Source of the DNA: Dwaynesavagella gallinarum
GTDB lineage: Bacteria; Bacillota; Clostridia; Clostridiales; Clostridiaceae
Length of the DNA stretch: 8,629 nucleotides
Reading direction: 5' to 3'
Assembly: GCA_019120235.1 (NCBI GenBank)
Contig: DWVN01000035.1
Location: forward strand, 1-8,629
The position numbers and the translations under genes were made by a program. Of this stretch, positions 1 through 6,346 are shown piece by piece (the first letter of the stretch is position 1; each line of letters opens with the position of its first letter). Below the pieces are notes generated by a model, which worked only from the letters and a program-made list of their open reading frames with translations, was not told the origin of the DNA and did no database searches.

Positions 1-16
1 ATAAACCTTCATATGT

Positions 17-38
17 TTACAATTGTAATTTTTATTAC
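17..38. promoter_or_regulatory. candidate operator: palindromes overlapping the PTS promoter
   Basis: Bases 17-28 read TTACAATTGTAA, a perfect 12-base palindrome. Overlapping it, 25-38 form GTAAT-N4-ATTAC. Both lie over or next to the -35 element of the PTS gene promoter, where a repressor would block polymerase. A sugar-responsive GntR- or LacI-type regulator is a plausible partner, but this is inference from position and symmetry. Palindromes of A and T arise readily by chance in such DNA. Confidence 0.35.
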
Positions 39-51
39 ATTTTTATATAAT
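23..51 (+). promoter_or_regulatory. probable sigma-A promoter of the PTS gene
   Basis: TTGTAA (23-28, four of six matches to the -35 consensus) lies 17 bases before a perfect TATAAT (46-51). Transcription would start near base 58 and give a short leader of about 26 bases. That leaves no room for a PTS-type antiterminator hairpin between start site and ribosome binding site, so control is more likely at initiation. Confidence 0.55.
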
Positions 52-83
52 TATTTTTGGATATTTAGAAGGAGGTCACTTAA

Positions 84-1706
84 ATGAAAAAAGAAAACAA
101 AGTTTTTGCAGTCCTTCAACGTGTAGGTAGATCATTTATGTTACCTATAGCGTTACTTCCAGTTGCGGGTTTGTTACTTGGAATTGGTGGTTCATTTACA
201 AATCAAACCCTAATTTCAGCCTATGGTTTATCTGGAATACTAGGAGAAAATACTATATTGTATAGTATCCTTTCTGTACTTAGAGATGCTGGAGACATAG
301 TTTTCGGTAATCTTCCTATAATTTTTGCCATAAGTGTTGCAATCGGTATGGCTAAATCAGAAAAAGCTACTGCTGCTTTATCAGGTGCAGTTGCGTTTTT
401 TGTTATGCACGCTACTATTGCAGCAGGACTTAGAGTTTTTGACATAGTAAATGTTGTTGATGGTGAAGTTATAACAAGTTTAGCACCAGGTTCTTTAACA
501 ACTGCCGTTGGTATACAAAATACTCTACAAATGGGTGTTTTCGGTGGTATAATAGTTGGTTTACTTGTTGCATTCCTTCACAATAAATTTTATAAAGTTG
601 AATTTACTCCAACACTGTCATTCTTTGAAGGAACTAGATTTATTCCTATAATTTCTGCTTTAGGTGCAATAGTTTTAGGATTTATTATGGTATTTATTTG
701 GCCTACAGTTTTCAAAGGAATAACAGCTTTAGGTAATTTGGTTCAAACTACAGGTTATCTTGGAACTTTTATATATGGATATATAGAACGTGCTCTTATT
801 CCTTTTGGCTTGCACCATGTTTTCTATTTACCATTCTGGCAAACTGCTGTTGGTGGAACTTTAGAAATAGGTGGAAGACTTGTAGAAGGTGCTCAAAATA
901 TTTTCTTTGCTCAACTTGCAGATCCAAATTTTACTGGAGTTTTTGAAGTTGCAATGGGAACTAGATTCATGGCTGGTAAGTTTCCTTTCATGATGTTTGG
1001 ATTACCTGCAGCAGCATTAGCAATGTATCATACTGCAAAATCTGATAGAAAAATAGCTGTTAAAGGACTATTATTTTCAGCAGCATTAACTTCATTTTTA
1101 ACTGGTATAACAGAGCCTATAGAATTTACTTTCTTATTCGTTGCTCCATTCTTGTACTATGGTATACACGCAGTGTTATGCGGACTTTCATTCATGTTAA
1201 TGCACATATTTAACGTAGGAGTTGGGCAAACATTCTCAGGTGGTTTCATAGATTTTGTGTTATATGGACTTCTTCCTGGATTAAAAAGAACAAATGCTCA
1301 ATGGATTATAATTGTTGGTATCGCTTACGCAATAATTTACTACGTATTATTTAAAACATTAATTCTAAAATTAAATCTTAAAACTCCTGGTCGTGAAGAT
1401 GATGGAGAAGAATCTAAACTTTACACTAAAAAAGATTTTCAAAATAAACAAGAATCAAAAAATAATATCTCTGCTAGCATTGCAGAAGGTCTAGGTGGAA
1501 TTGAAAATATCGAAGATTTAGATAATTGTGCTACTCGTTTAAGAACTACCGTTAAAGACCCTTCTCTAGTTAATGAAACTCTTTTAAAACAAACAGGTGC
1601 TTCAGGAGTTATTAAAAACGGAAACGGTATACAAGTTATATACGGACCAAAAGTTTCAGTTATAAAATCAAATCTTGAAGAGTTTATTATGGAAAATAAT
1701 AAATAA
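84..1706 (+). CDS. PTS transporter subunit IICB, glucose/maltose (alpha-glucoside) family
   Basis: A 540-residue membrane permease of the phosphoenolpyruvate:sugar phosphotransferase system, which imports and phosphorylates a sugar. The IIC domain (about residues 1-430) is strongly hydrophobic with roughly ten membrane segments. It begins with the family signature around VGRSFMLPIALLPVAG and carries GITEPIEF at 341-348, the conserved sugar-binding loop motif, followed by LKTPGRED before the linker. The IIB domain (about 465-540) has NCATRLR with the phosphorylated cysteine at Cys482. There is no IIA domain, so a separate glucose-type EIIA must donate phosphate. The loop with GGTLEIGG and TRFMAGK resembles maltose/alpha-glucoside IIC proteins (MalX/MalP type) more than E. 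coli PtsG, so substrate could be glucose, maltose or another alpha-glucoside. The start is well supported: AGAAGGAGGT at 67-76, seven bases before ATG. It appears monocistronic, between its own promoter and terminator. Confidence 0.93.
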   Translation: MKKENKVFAVLQRVGRSFMLPIALLPVAGLLLGIGGSFTNQTLISAYGLSGILGENTILYSILSVLRDAGDIVFGNLPIIFAISVAIGMAKSEKATAALSGAVAFFVMHATIAAGLRVFDIVNVVDGEVITSLAPGSLTTAVGIQNTLQMGVFGGIIVGLLVAFLHNKFYKVEFTPTLSFFEGTRFIPIISALGAIVLGFIMVFIWPTVFKGITALGNLVQTTGYLGTFIYGYIERALIPFGLHHVFYLPFWQTAVGGTLEIGGRLVEGAQNIFFAQLADPNFTGVFEVAMGTRFMAGKFPFMMFGLPAAALAMYHTAKSDRKIAVKGLLFSAALTSFLTGITEPIEFTFLFVAPFLYYGIHAVLCGLSFMLMHIFNVGVGQTFSGGFIDFVLYGLLPGLKRTNAQWIIIVGIAYAIIYYVLFKTLILKLNLKTPGREDDGEESKLYTKKDFQNKQESKNNISASIAEGLGGIENIEDLDNCATRLRTTVKDPSLVNETLLKQTGASGVIKNGNGIQVIYGPKVSVIKSNLEEFIMENNK

Positions 1707-1739
1707 AAAAAGTCCAATGATTTATTCATTGGACTTTTT
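1707..1739 (+). terminator. rho-independent terminator of the PTS gene
   Basis: A perfect 14-bp stem, AAAAAGTCCAATGA paired with TCATTGGACTTTTT around a five-base TTTAT loop, starts immediately after the TAA stop. The arm ends in five T residues on the plus strand. The A-run at the other end makes it potentially active in both directions. It separates the PTS gene from hydA. Confidence 0.9.
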
Positions 1740-1773
1740 CCATATAAACCGCCAAAATTCAAACGAAATATCA

Positions 1774-1789
1774 TTTATTTCATGTGAAT
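1774..1789 (-). promoter_or_regulatory. candidate hyd operator, copy 1
   Basis: On the minus strand this reads ATTCACATGAAATAAA. It matches 13 of 16 positions in both copy 2 (1859-1874) and the site inside the hydE promoter (7488-7503). It lies in the left arm of the inverted repeat, far upstream (about -170) of the proposed hydA start site. No named regulator was recognised. Confidence 0.3.
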
Positions 1790-1858
1790 ATTAAAATTTT
1801 AACAATTAGAACAATCTCTCTCTTTTTTGAAAATTTTAAATTTTTTAGGGCAAAATAC

Positions 1859-1874
1859 ATTCACGTGAAATATT
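1859..1874 (+). promoter_or_regulatory. candidate hyd operator, copy 2
   Basis: Reads ATTCACGTGAAATATT and contains the perfect ten-base palindrome TTCACGTGAA. It is the inverted partner of copy 1 and lies about 90 bases upstream of the proposed hydA start site, a position more usual for an activator or a distal looping site than for simple occlusion. The motif does not fit the Rex, FNR or CcpA consensus sequences as I know them. Confidence 0.3.
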
Positions 1875-1916
1875 TGAGATTTTGTTTGAATCGAAATTCA
1901 TAATTTAATTATATTT

Positions 1917-1948
1917 TTGATGATAATTTATTTATTATATGTTAAAAT
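1917..1948 (+). promoter_or_regulatory. probable hydA promoter
   Basis: An extended -10 element, TG-T-TAAAAT (TG at 1940-1941, TAAAAT at 1943-1948), lies about 56 bases before the hydA start. The best -35-like hexamer, TTGATG at 1917-1922, is 20 bases away, which is longer than ideal, so the extended TG may compensate. The start site would be near 1955. The call rests on this match and on the PTS terminator upstream, which implies that hydA needs its own promoter. Confidence 0.4.
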
Positions 1949-2003
1949 TAAAACGTAATATTTCTAATTTTTTTGCAAATTTTCAAAGTTTGGAGGTTAT
2001 TCT

Positions 2004-3740
2004 ATGATAAATCTGATTATTAATGACAAAAAAATATCAACTAAAGAAAATCAAACTATTTTACAAATAGCAAAAGAAAACAATATAAAAATAAAAACTC
2101 TATGCTTCTTAGAAGATTGCTTAAATGTAAATAAATGCGGTGTTTGCCTTGTTGAAATAGAAGGTCAAGAAGATTTAGCGCATTCGTGTTCAACAATCGC
2201 AAAGGATAACATGGTCATACATACGAATAGTGAAAAAGTTAATGAAAAAATAAAAGAAAACATCTCAAAAATTTTAGACTCTCATAATTTTACCTGTGGA
2301 AAATGTAAAAGACGTGAAACTTGCGAACTTCTTCCATTAGTTGTAGAAACCAAAGCTAGAGCATCAAAACCTTTTATTGTTAAAGATCATGCATCATATA
2401 TAGATGACAGAAGCAAATCTATAGTATTAGACAAATCTCGTTGTATAAAATGTGGACGTTGTGTTGCTACATGCAGAGAAAAAGTTGGAACAAATTCTAT
2501 AATATTTCACGATGTTAATGGTGACATTGTTGTAGGACCTCAAAATTTTGATTGCTTTGATGATACAAATTGTATACTATGCGGTCAATGTGTAAACGTT
2601 TGTCCAGTTGACGCTTTATATGAAAAATCTCACATAGATAGAGTTAAAACAGCTCTTGAAGACCCTGAAATACATGTTATTGTTGCAATGGCTCCTTCTG
2701 TAAGAACATCACTTGGTGAACTTTTCAAAATGGATTACGGTATAGATGTTACTAATAAAATCTACACAGCACTAAGAAAAATCGGTTTTGATAAAATATT
2801 CGATTTAAATTTCGGAGCAGACCTAACAATAATGGAAGAAGCAACTGAATTAGTAAATAAAATTAAAAATAATGATACAAAATTCCCAATGTTTACTTCT
2901 TGCTGCCCTGCATGGGTCAGACTTGCAGAAAATCATTTTCCAGAACTTCTAGATAATTTATCATCTGCAAAGTCTCCTCAACAAATTTTTGGAGCTGCAA
3001 GTAAATCTTATTATCCTGAACTTGAAAACCTTGACCCTAAGAAAGTATTTACAGTTACAATTATGCCATGTACAGCAAAAAAATATGAAGCAGATAGACC
3101 AGAAATGGTTAACAATGGTATAAGAAATATAGATGCTGTTATAACTACACGTGAATTTGGAATGATGTTAAAAGAATTAAAAATTGATTTCTCCTCTCTT
3201 GAAGATGGTGAAATGGATGAAGCTATGGGACTATATACAGGTGCCGGAGCAATTTTCGGTGTAACAGGTGGAGTTATGGAGGCAGCTCTTAGAAGTGCAA
3301 AAGATATGATAGAAGAGAAAGATTTAGATAAAATTGAATACACTGATGTTCGTGGATTTGAAGGAATTAAAGAAGCTACAGTTGAAATAAACAATCAAAA
3401 ATATAACGTTGCCGTTGTAAATGGTGCGAGCAACTTCTTTAAAATGAAAAATGAAGGACTTCTTGAGAAAAAACAATATCACTTTATAGAAGTTATGGCT
3501 TGCTCTGGTGGTTGTATAAACGGTGGTGGTCAACCAAGAGTTACTCCAGAAATGAGAGAAAAAATTGATTTCAGAAAATTAAGAGGAAATGTTTTATATA
3601 ATCAAGATAAAAATTTAAAATATAGAAAATCACACCAAAATCCTGCACTAATAAGAATGTATGAAAAATATATGGGTAAACCTGGAGAAGGTATAGCTCA
3701 TGAATTATTACATCAAAAATATTGTAAAAAACTCAAATAG
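2004..3740 (+). CDS. hydA: [FeFe] hydrogenase, monomeric ferredoxin-linked (CpI-like)
   Basis: A 578-residue cytoplasmic hydrogenase that reduces protons to H2 with electrons from ferredoxin. Its architecture matches clostridial CpI (574 residues). A [2Fe-2S] domain uses Cys34, Cys45, Cys48 and Cys62. A His/Cys3 [4Fe-4S] site uses His94, Cys98, Cys101 and Cys107. Two [4Fe-4S] clusters use Cys147/150/153/157 and Cys190/193/196/200. The H-cluster domain has TSCCPAW (Cys300 proton-relay, Cys301 ligand), MPCTAKKYE (Cys356) and EVMACSGGCINGGGQP (Cys500, Cys504). Glu279, Glu282 and Ser320 match the known proton channel; the usual arginine at 286 appears to be lysine. There is no signal peptide. TGGAGGT at 1991-1997 fixes the ATG. 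It is transcribed alone, convergent with the hydEGF maturase operon that builds its active site. No NADH-binding partner subunit is nearby, arguing against an electron-bifurcating enzyme. Confidence 0.97.
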   Translation: MINLIINDKKISTKENQTILQIAKENNIKIKTLCFLEDCLNVNKCGVCLVEIEGQEDLAHSCSTIAKDNMVIHTNSEKVNEKIKENISKILDSHNFTCGKCKRRETCELLPLVVETKARASKPFIVKDHASYIDDRSKSIVLDKSRCIKCGRCVATCREKVGTNSIIFHDVNGDIVVGPQNFDCFDDTNCILCGQCVNVCPVDALYEKSHIDRVKTALEDPEIHVIVAMAPSVRTSLGELFKMDYGIDVTNKIYTALRKIGFDKIFDLNFGADLTIMEEATELVNKIKNNDTKFPMFTSCCPAWVRLAENHFPELLDNLSSAKSPQQIFGAASKSYYPELENLDPKKVFTVTIMPCTAKKYEADRPEMVNNGIRNIDAVITTREFGMMLKELKIDFSSLEDGEMDEAMGLYTGAGAIFGVTGGVMEAALRSAKDMIEEKDLDKIEYTDVRGFEGIKEATVEINNQKYNVAVVNGASNFFKMKNEGLLEKKQYHFIEVMACSGGCINGGGQPRVTPEMREKIDFRKLRGNVLYNQDKNLKYRKSHQNPALIRMYEKYMGKPGEGIAHELLHQKYCKKLK

Positions 3741-3761
3741 AGAACAAGTTTAACTTGTTCT
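3741..3761. terminator. shared convergent terminator between hydA and hydF
   Basis: AGAACAAGTT (3741-3750) and AACTTGTTCT (3752-3761) form a perfect inverted repeat around one central T, beginning directly after the hydA TAG. On the plus strand CATTTCTTTTTT follows; on the minus strand CTATTTGAGTTTTTT follows. Both tails are T-rich but not immediate, so efficiency is uncertain. The hydF stop codon (3750-3752) and its last three codons (3753-3761) lie inside the hairpin. Confidence 0.75.
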
Positions 3762-4955
3762 CATTTCTTTTTTAAAAATATTTATCGCTCTATCAAGAAT
3801 TCCTGTTAAATACGCAAGAATAACTCCATAATTAGTTATACTAATATTTCTTTGTTTACAAAAGTTAACTCTATTTATAACACTTTTTCTATTAATCATG
3901 CACGCTCCACAGTGTATAACCAAATCATATTCATCAATATTATCTGGAAAATCATGTCCTACAACAAAATCATATTTAAGTTCAAAACCAACCTTTTTAT
4001 TCAATAAATTTGGTATCTTAAACCTTCCAATATCTTCATGAGAAATATTATGAGTACAACTTTCTGAAACTAATATCTTAGAATTCTGATTTAATTTTTC
4101 AATTTTCTTAACTCCTTCAACAAATGTATCTAAATCTCCCTTATGTCTGGCAAATAAAATTGAAAAACTTGTAAGTTCTATGTTTGAAGGCACAATTTCA
4201 GATACTTTTTTAAATACTTGAGAATCTGTAATAACTAAATCTACATTTTTTATATCTTCAAGTGCTTCTTTAAGTTCTGTATCACGAACAACATAACTTT
4301 TTATACCATGATCAAGACAATCCCTAATACATTGAACTTGTGGTAATATTATTCTTCCTTTAGGAGCTTCAGAATCAATAGGTACAACCATTATTACTTT
4401 ACTATTATAAGATAAAATATCTCCAATTATAGGAATTTCATATTGATTTTCTTCTAAAATTTTTATAAGTTTATTTTTTAATTCTTCAATTCCAAATTCA
4501 GTTTCTGTAGAAACTAAAATAGAATCCTTAAATTCCTCTTTTAATAAATTTAATTTTTCTTCACCAACTAAATCAATTTTATTTATAACAATTATATATG
4601 GTATATTAAATTTTTTAAAATTAATCCTCATTTGTTCATATAAATTATAATCTATATCATTTACATCAAAAACATATATTCCTAAATCCACTCTCTTCAA
4701 AGTTTCATAAGTTTTATCAAATCTTAATTTCCCAAGTTCTGTAGTATCTCCAATTCCTGCAGTATCAATAAAAAGAACTGGTCCAACTGGAATTAATTCC
4801 ATCGCCTTAGAAACAGGGTCTGTTGTGGTTCCTTCGATAGGAGAAATTATGGATACTTCCTGTCCCATAATTTTATTTATTAATGATGATTTACCAACAT
4901 TAGTCTTTCCATAAATTCCAATATGTTTTCTATTAGAATTTGGTGTACTAAACAT
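3750..4955 (-). CDS. hydF: [FeFe] hydrogenase H-cluster maturation GTPase HydF
   Basis: A 401-residue scaffold protein that carries the precursor of the 2Fe subcluster and delivers it to apo-HydA. The N-terminal GTPase domain shows P-loop GKTNVGKS (16-23), DTAG (64-67) and NKID (125-128). A central dimerisation region follows. The C-terminal iron-sulfur domain has Cys300-x-His302 and His348-Cys349-x2-Cys352, the CxH...HCxxC ligand pattern of HydF. I chose ATG at 4955, preceded by GGGGAG ten bases upstream (4966-4971). An in-frame ATG at 4988 would add 11 residues buried in hydG and has no ribosome site. The start overlaps the end of hydG by eight bases, so translation is probably coupled. It is last in the hydE-hydG-hydF operon, ending within the hairpin shared with hydA. 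Length fits known HydF proteins. Confidence 0.95.
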   Translation of the reverse strand: MFSTPNSNRKHIGIYGKTNVGKSSLINKIMGQEVSIISPIEGTTTDPVSKAMELIPVGPVLFIDTAGIGDTTELGKLRFDKTYETLKRVDLGIYVFDVNDIDYNLYEQMRINFKKFNIPYIIVINKIDLVGEEKLNLLKEEFKDSILVSTETEFGIEELKNKLIKILEENQYEIPIIGDILSYNSKVIMVVPIDSEAPKGRIILPQVQCIRDCLDHGIKSYVVRDTELKEALEDIKNVDLVITDSQVFKKVSEIVPSNIELTSFSILFARHKGDLDTFVEGVKKIEKLNQNSKILVSESCTHNISHEDIGRFKIPNLLNKKVGFELKYDFVVGHDFPDNIDEYDLVIHCGACMINRKSVINRVNFCKQRNISITNYGVILAYLTGILDRAINIFKKEMRTS

Positions 4956-6324
4956 ATAAATCTCTCTCCCCATCTTTAAGTTTCTCAATTCTATTTTCTA
5001 CCATGTTTCTAACATTTTGTTTATCAAAACTATTTTTAACATCATCTATAAGTGCTTCTACCTTATTTTTAAATTCATCATCTCCGTAATCCAAAGCATA
5101 TTCAACTAAACTCATTAAAGCATTAGGTTCACAAACATTTTGAATTTCTCCACTTTTAGCAAGTGACATAAATCTTTCTCCAGTACGCCCTTTTCTATAG
5201 CATGCCGTACAATAACTTGGAATATATCCATCATCTACAAGTTCCTTTAAAACTTCAAGAGTACTTCTCTCATCTGATGTTTCAAATTGATTAACATTTT
5301 TTCCTTCCTCTTTTTCCTTATACCCTCCAACTCCAGTAACAGAACCTGCACTAATTTGAGAAACTCCATACTTTAAAAGCTCTCTTCTCATTTCTTGATT
5401 CTCTCTTGTAGATAAAATTATCCCTGTAAATGGCACAGCTATTCTTATAATCGCTACTATCTTTTTGAAAGTTTCATCATCTAAAATATTAGGAAAATCT
5501 TTAAGATTCATTCCTTCAGCTTTCTTTAATCTTGGAACAGAAATTGTATGAAATCCAACCTTAAACTTTTCTTCTAAATACTCGTTGTGAAGCATAAGTG
5601 CTAACACTTCAAATTTTGGATCTGCCAATCCAAACAATACTCCACCACCAACATCATCAATTCCAGCTTCCATAGCTCTATCAAAAGAAGTTAAATGATA
5701 TTCATAGTTACCTTTTATTGATTTTGGATGCATTTTTTCATAAGTAGGTCTATGATATGTTTCTTGGAAAAGTATATATGTTCCTATGTTTGCATTTTTT
5801 AATTTTTTATAATTTTCTACAGTAGTAGCAGCAATATTAACATTTATCCTTCTAATTTCACCATTATCATTCTGAGTTTTATATATGGTATCTATACACT
5901 CTAAAATATAATCTATAGGTACATTTATAGGATCTTCACCAACTTCAAGAGCAAGCCTCTTATGTCCCGTACTTTCAAGAATTCTAACTTCATTCGCAAC
6001 CTCTTCTTGCGTAAGTTTTCTCCTTATAAATTTATTATCTCTCTTATAACCACAGTAAACACAATTATTTACACAATAATTACTTACATATAACGGTGCA
6101 AACATAACAATTCTTTTACCATATATTGATTCTTTAATTTCTCCTGCAAGTTTATATATCTCATCAAGTTGATCTTTATCTTCAACTTGAAGAAGTATCC
6201 CAACTTCTTTATGATTAAGTCCTTCTCGTCTTCTAGCTTTATCAATTACAGATTGAATTTCATCTTTAGATACATTTTTAGAGTCTTCTAAAATTTTTTC
6301 AATATAATCATGGTCTATAAACAT
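4948..6324 (-). CDS. hydG: [FeFe] hydrogenase maturase HydG (radical SAM tyrosine lyase)
   Basis: A 458-residue radical S-adenosylmethionine enzyme that cleaves tyrosine to p-cresol and dehydroglycine, yielding the CO and CN- ligands of the H-cluster on an Fe-Cys synthon. The radical SAM motif is Cys84-x3-Cys88-x2-Cys91 (CVNNCVYC). The C-terminal auxiliary cluster motif Cys372-x2-Cys375-x22-Cys398 is characteristic of HydG and separates it from the thiamine enzyme ThiH, its closest relative. Start choice: ATG at 6324 has AAGGAG at 6336-6341, eleven bases upstream. An in-frame ATG at 6366 would add 14 residues, overlap hydE by 20 bases and lacks a ribosome site, so it is less likely. The 22-base gap after hydE and eight-base overlap with hydF show a tight operon. 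Membership of the radical SAM/HydG family is certain; only the start is open. Confidence 0.95.
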   Translation of the reverse strand: MFIDHDYIEKILEDSKNVSKDEIQSVIDKARRREGLNHKEVGILLQVEDKDQLDEIYKLAGEIKESIYGKRIVMFAPLYVSNYCVNNCVYCGYKRDNKFIRRKLTQEEVANEVRILESTGHKRLALEVGEDPINVPIDYILECIDTIYKTQNDNGEIRRINVNIAATTVENYKKLKNANIGTYILFQETYHRPTYEKMHPKSIKGNYEYHLTSFDRAMEAGIDDVGGGVLFGLADPKFEVLALMLHNEYLEEKFKVGFHTISVPRLKKAEGMNLKDFPNILDDETFKKIVAIIRIAVPFTGIILSTRENQEMRRELLKYGVSQISAGSVTGVGGYKEKEEGKNVNQFETSDERSTLEVLKELVDDGYIPSYCTACYRKGRTGERFMSLAKSGEIQNVCEPNALMSLVEYALDYGDDEFKNKVEALIDDVKNSFDKQNVRNMVENRIEKLKDGERDLYV

Positions 6325-6335
6325 ATTATTAAAAT

Positions 6336-6341
6336 CTCCTT
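6336..6341 (-). promoter_or_regulatory. ribosome binding site that decides the hydG start
   Basis: AAGGAG on the minus strand lies between the hydE stop and the ATG at 6324, with an eleven-base spacer. It lies downstream of the alternative ATG at 6366 and could not serve it, which is the main reason for preferring the shorter HydG. Confidence 0.6.
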
Positions 6342-6346
6342 CAAAT

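Larger units (their letters stand above)
1757..1891. repeat. long imperfect inverted repeat upstream of hydA
   Basis: The left arm (1757-1789) matches the reverse complement of the right arm (1859-1891) at 28 of 33 positions by my alignment, with no gaps. The two arms are separated by 69 bases. Both begin outermost with ATTCAAAC and end innermost with GTGAAT. Each inner end contains a small dyad, TTCATGTGAA (1779-1788) and the perfect palindrome TTCACGTGAA (1860-1869). The interior is A/T-rich, with TTAAAATTTTAA at 1791-1802 and a related stretch at 1830-1839 that could pair further. No target-site duplication is evident. It may be a pair of regulator sites, a MITE-like miniature element or a structured leader. 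Confidence 0.6.

Noticed and set aside
221..445. Antisense ORFs inside the PTS, hydA and hyd maturase genes
   Set aside because: These open frames lie wholly or largely within well-supported genes on the other strand, lack ribosome sites and encode no recognisable protein.
1884..1900. CcpA (cre) site near TGAATCGAAATTCA upstream of hydA
   Set aside because: The spacing between TG and the central CG is one base short of the cre consensus; it fits only as a loose TGAAT-N4-ATTCA dyad.
1740..2003. Riboswitch or Rex operator in the PTS-hydA gap
   Set aside because: No conserved riboswitch core was recognised, the probable hydA leader is only about 50 bases, and no TTGTTAA-N4-TTAACAA Rex site is present.
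4956..4988. Upstream in-frame ATG for hydF at 4988
   Set aside because: It would add 11 residues read through the end of hydG and has no ribosome site, whereas ATG 4955 has GGGGAG at a workable distance and matches family N-termini.
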